DNA from: TWA4 sp964613155
Lineage (GTDB): Bacteria; Bacillota; Clostridia; Lachnospirales; Lachnospiraceae
Reading direction: 5' to 3'
Length of the DNA: 6,630 nt
NCBI GenBank assembly: GCA_964613155.1
Contig: CAZTHP010000112.1
Span: 1 to 6,630, forward strand
In this document: one piece after another, positions 4,365 through 6,630 of the stretch
Layout: each line of letters begins with the position of its first letter
Numbering within the stretch: position 1 is the first letter of the stretch
Program-made: the position numbers and the translations under genes
Notes under the pieces: model-generated
What the model saw: the letters and a program-made list of their open reading frames with translations, nothing else
Databases searched by the model: none
Told to the model about the DNA's origin: nothing

Positions 4365-6047
4365 GCTTCAAAGCAATTGGTTTCAGTCGTAGGGCATATG
4401 AATCCAGATACCGATTCTATTTGTTCTGCAATTGCATATGCTGATTTAAAAAGAAAGATAACAGGTGATTTGTATCAGGCTGGACGTGCCGGAGAAGTGA
4501 ATTTGGAAACCCGGTATGTGCTGGATTATTTTGGTGTGGAAGAACCGGTTTATCTGGATGATGTACGTCAAAGAGTAAAGGATATTGAAATTAAGCAGGT
4601 GGATGGTCTGACCGAGAATATTTCCATGAAAAAAGCATGGGAATATATGCGGGAGCATAAAGTTGTTTGTCTGGCTGTTTTAAAGGATGGAAAACGGATG
4701 CAGGGTGTTCTTTCAATGGGCGATATCACACGTTCCTATATGGAAGTTTATGATAATCGAATTGTGGGAAAAGCCAATACACCTTATCAGAACATTTTAG
4801 AGACTGTTAACGGAACGATGGTAGTAGGAGATCCTTCTGGTTGTGTGACAGGAGGAAAAGTGTTAGTTGCTGCTGCAAATCCGGATGTGATGGAAGAATA
4901 TATTGAAGAAGGGGACGTTGTGCTGGTGGGAAACCGTTATGAATCACAGCTGTGTGCAATTGAAATGAATGCAGCTTGTCTGATTTTAACGAATGGTGCC
5001 AAAACTTCCCGAACAATCAAAAAAATTGCAGAAGACCATGGCTGCAAGGTCATCGAATCGGATTATGATACGTATATTTTAGCTCGTTTGATGAACCAGA
5101 GTATTCCAGTTGGATATTTTATGATGCGGGGACCGATCGACAGTTTTACGCTGCAGGATTTTTTGGATGATGTCAAGGTGGTAATGGCAGAAAAACGCCA
5201 TCGTTATTTCCCGGTACTGGATGATGAGGGACTGTATGTAGGCATGATTTCCCGTCGAAATCTGTTATCTGCCCAGAAAACGCAGTTGATTTTAGTCGAT
5301 CATAATGAAAGAAGTCAGGCGGTGCCTGGTTTGGAAGCAGCAGAAATTCTGGAAATCATCGATCATCATCGAATTGGAAATATTGAAACAATGGGACCGG
5401 TTTTCTTCCGGAATCAGCCGGTTGGATGTACAGCAACGATTGTTTATCAGATGTATCTGGAAAATAATATTCCGATTCCGAAGGCAACAGCAGGTTTATT
5501 GTTATCCGCGATTCTTTCCGATACACTGGCATTTCGTTCGCCCACTTGTACAATGGTGGATCGCAATGCCGCAGCTGCATTGGCTGTTCTGGCAGAAATC
5601 GAGGATGTAGAAAGTTATGCCAGTGATATGTTTGCAGCCGGCAGCAATTTAACAGAATGCAGCGCAGAAGAAATTTTCAAGATGGATTTTAAAAAATTTA
5701 AATGCGGAGATCTGGATTTTGGAGTTGGGCAGGTAAGTTCCATGAGTGCTTCGGAGCTTCTGAATGCAAAAGAAAAAATGATGAAGGAAGTGGATCGTTT
5801 TCGGGAGGAACAGCGATGCGGCATGATCTTTTTTATGCTGACGAGTATTATGAAGGAATCTTCTGAAGTCATTTACTGTGGATATGAAGCAGGACGGGCA
5901 ATTTGCAGAGCATTTGATTTGGAAGAAACACATTCTCAGGAAGATGCGGGAACGGTGAATCAATTGGGAACTGTCAATCTGGAAGCTGTTATTTCACGTA
6001 AAAAACAGTTTATTCCCCGTTTGATGGAAGCACTTCAGAACATGTAA
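4362..6047 (+). CDS. ppaC: Manganese-dependent inorganic pyrophosphatase, family II, with CBS-DRTGG-CBS insert
   Basis: A 561-residue cytoplasmic enzyme that hydrolyses pyrophosphate to two phosphates. The N-terminal GHMNPDTDS (11-19) gives metal ligands H12, D16 and D18; VDHNE (312-316) gives D313; IIDHHR (332-337) is the DHH motif; D387 follows in ILSDTLAF; the DHHA2 domain ends in the substrate-binding SRKKQ (545-549). The DHH domain is interrupted at about residues 70-308 by a CBS motif (around 74-127), a DRTGG-like domain (about 148-240) and a second CBS motif (about 250-305). Such CBS-pyrophosphatases are known to be regulated by adenine nucleotides. ATG 4362 is preferred because the family starts about 10 residues before GHxxPDxDS; GTG 4347 would add five residues. 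All key residues are present. It is monocistronic, from the promoter at 4154. Confidence 0.95.
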   Translation: MASKQLVSVVGHMNPDTDSICSAIAYADLKRKITGDLYQAGRAGEVNLETRYVLDYFGVEEPVYLDDVRQRVKDIEIKQVDGLTENISMKKAWEYMREHKVVCLAVLKDGKRMQGVLSMGDITRSYMEVYDNRIVGKANTPYQNILETVNGTMVVGDPSGCVTGGKVLVAAANPDVMEEYIEEGDVVLVGNRYESQLCAIEMNAACLILTNGAKTSRTIKKIAEDHGCKVIESDYDTYILARLMNQSIPVGYFMMRGPIDSFTLQDFLDDVKVVMAEKRHRYFPVLDDEGLYVGMISRRNLLSAQKTQLILVDHNERSQAVPGLEAAEILEIIDHHRIGNIETMGPVFFRNQPVGCTATIVYQMYLENNIPIPKATAGLLLSAILSDTLAFRSPTCTMVDRNAAAALAVLAEIEDVESYASDMFAAGSNLTECSAEEIFKMDFKKFKCGDLDFGVGQVSSMSASELLNAKEKMMKEVDRFREEQRCGMIFFMLTSIMKESSEVIYCGYEAGRAICRAFDLEETHSQEDAGTVNQLGTVNLEAVISRKKQFIPRLMEALQNM

Positions 6048-6217
6048 AGAGAATTGGAGTATTATTCCAATGAAAAAAGTGAATTGTAGAAATAAACTGT
6101 AATATTGCTATAATTCCTGTCAATTATACGAAAAAAGATTGTAATTACACCTGAAATAGATAAAAAATATACAAACTTTCGCATTGGTGAAAATGGATAA
6201 TATGTGGAAATTTTACA

Positions 6218-6246
6218 TTGATTTTTTTGACGTTTTGATATATTAT
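6218..6246 (+). promoter_or_regulatory. Candidate promoter of fhs
   Basis: TTGATT (6218-6223) and TATTAT (6241-6246) are separated by 17 bp in an AT-rich stretch. It would give a 5' leader of about 210 nt before the fhs start codon. Confidence 0.5.
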
Positions 6247-6392
6247 ATTGTTAAAGATTTATCCATCTTTTACAGATGTACAAAACGAACCGCTTAAATT
6301 GTCATAAAGATACATATTTTGATCACCTTTGTTGTGAATTTCTAATGAAAAAATCATTCCGGTATCTAGATGGCAAACGGAAAAACGTACCT

Positions 6393-6426
6393 GATAATGG
6401 TTCCGATTCAGGCAGGAACGATTATT
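6393..6426 (+). promoter_or_regulatory. Stem-loop in the fhs leader
   Basis: ATAAT-G-GTTCC (6394-6404) pairs with GGAAC-G-ATTAT (6415-6425) with a single G/G mismatch, extended by a G-T pair, around a 10-nt loop GATTCAGGCA. A competing pairing, CCTGA (6390-6394) with TCAGG (6408-6412), uses part of the stem and the loop. It ends 20 nt before the Shine-Dalgarno sequence. It does not match the ZTP or THF riboswitch consensus as I remember them. Confidence 0.45.
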
Positions 6427-6461
6427 CACGATACATTTAAAGTTTTAGGAGGTAATTATTT

Positions 6462-6630
6462 ATGGGATTCAAATCAGACATCGAAATCGCTCAGGAAGCT
6501 ACACCGATTCATATTCGTGAAGTTGCAGCTAAGATTGGTCTTACAGAGGACGACATTGAACTGTATGGCAAATATAAAGCTAAAGTGGATTACAATCTGA
6601 TGACTTCAAAACCCGGCAGCGGCAAAAAGG
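6462..6630 (+). CDS. fhs: Formate-tetrahydrofolate ligase, N-terminal fragment (runs off the window)
   Basis: The first 56 codons are seen; the gene continues past the window edge (the full family length is about 555 residues). The start MGFKSDIEIAQEA, then IREVAAKIGLTEDDIELYGKYKAKVD, is the characteristic N-terminus of 10-formyltetrahydrofolate synthetase, and the sequence stops just before the expected ATP-binding loop. The enzyme joins formate to tetrahydrofolate with ATP, supplying 10-formyl-THF for purine synthesis and, in acetogenic or purine-fermenting anaerobes, the methyl branch of one-carbon metabolism. A full-strength AGGAGGT lies 8 nt before the ATG. It is transcribed separately from ppaC, after a 414-bp gap with its own candidate promoter and leader hairpin. 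Confidence 0.95.
   Translation, partial: MGFKSDIEIAQEATPIHIREVAAKIGLTEDDIELYGKYKAKVDYNLMTSKPGSGKK

Larger units (their letters stand above)
6048..6461 (+). other. 414-bp gene-free interval between ppaC and fhs
   Basis: No supported coding sequence on either strand. It contains an inverted repeat after the ppaC stop (ATTGGA 6053-6058 with TCCAAT 6066-6071) that lacks a following T-run, so no clear plus-strand terminator is seen. It also contains an extended -10-like TGCTATAAT (6106-6114) without a good -35, a 10-bp palindrome TGTAATTACA (6140-6149), a better promoter at 6218-6246, and small hairpins CATCT/AGATG (6264-6278) and AATGA/TCATT (6344-6358). A longer leader hairpin lies at 6393-6426. 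Confidence 0.6.

Noticed and set aside
6053..6071. Terminator after ppaC
   Set aside because: The ATTGGA/TCCAAT stem is followed by GAAAAAAG rather than a T-run, so it is not a plus-strand intrinsic terminator.
6370..6600. 76-codon plus-strand ORF before and over fhs
   Set aside because: Overlaps fhs in another frame, has no ribosome site, and covers the leader hairpin and the fhs Shine-Dalgarno sequence.
1..6630. CRISPR array, tRNA or rRNA genes
   Set aside because: No regularly spaced repeats and no cloverleaf or rRNA-like sequence was seen on either strand.

Overview
The window looks like a chromosomal segment from a spore-forming, probably anaerobic member of the Bacillota, most likely a clostridial lineage. 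The reasons are strong AGGAGG-type ribosome binding sites, an AT-leaning composition, a sporulation sigma-K sequence, a CBS-domain Mn-type pyrophosphatase, a ferredoxin-type aldo/keto reductase and a formate-tetrahydrofolate ligase. I cannot name the genus from sequence alone.

Layout, left to right. Bases 1-52 look like the right end (omega-RNA 3' end) of an IS200/IS605-type tnpB element whose body lies outside the window. Next comes a redox module: a MerR-family regulator on the minus strand (76-474), and divergent from it a two-gene operon of a flavin reductase-like flavoprotein (714-1274) and an aldo/keto reductase with two C-terminal 4Fe-4S motifs (1289-2467). A textbook MerR promoter/operator (TTGACC, 19 bp, TATCCT, with a 7-bp inverted repeat in the spacer) precedes the operon. 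A strong terminator at 2594-2620 closes it.

A second redox pair follows: a small flavodoxin (2698-3138, minus) divergent from an HxlR-family regulator (3261-3626, plus). They share a 119-bp control region full of TACT/AGTA half-sites.

Four bases after the HxlR gene, an ORF (3631-4080) encodes only the C-terminal half of sporulation sigma-K. By recalled comparison with B. subtilis sigma-K, homology starts abruptly at the Asn-Glu-Ile-Leu-Met motif, over an AATGA sequence. As I recall, this is where the B. subtilis skin element splits sigK. I infer that this is a spoIIIC-like half of a split sigK, and that some or all of the DNA to its left may belong to a sigK-intervening element. This is the most interesting feature of the window, but the N-terminal half and the recombinase are not visible here.

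The right part is housekeeping: a family II pyrophosphatase with a CBS-DRTGG-CBS insert (4362-6047), then a 414-bp gap with a candidate promoter and a leader hairpin, then the first 56 codons of fhs (6462 to the window edge). The pyrophosphatase has a strong promoter at 4154-4182, a leader with mutually exclusive hairpins, and a perfect hairpin between its Shine-Dalgarno sequence and its start codon.
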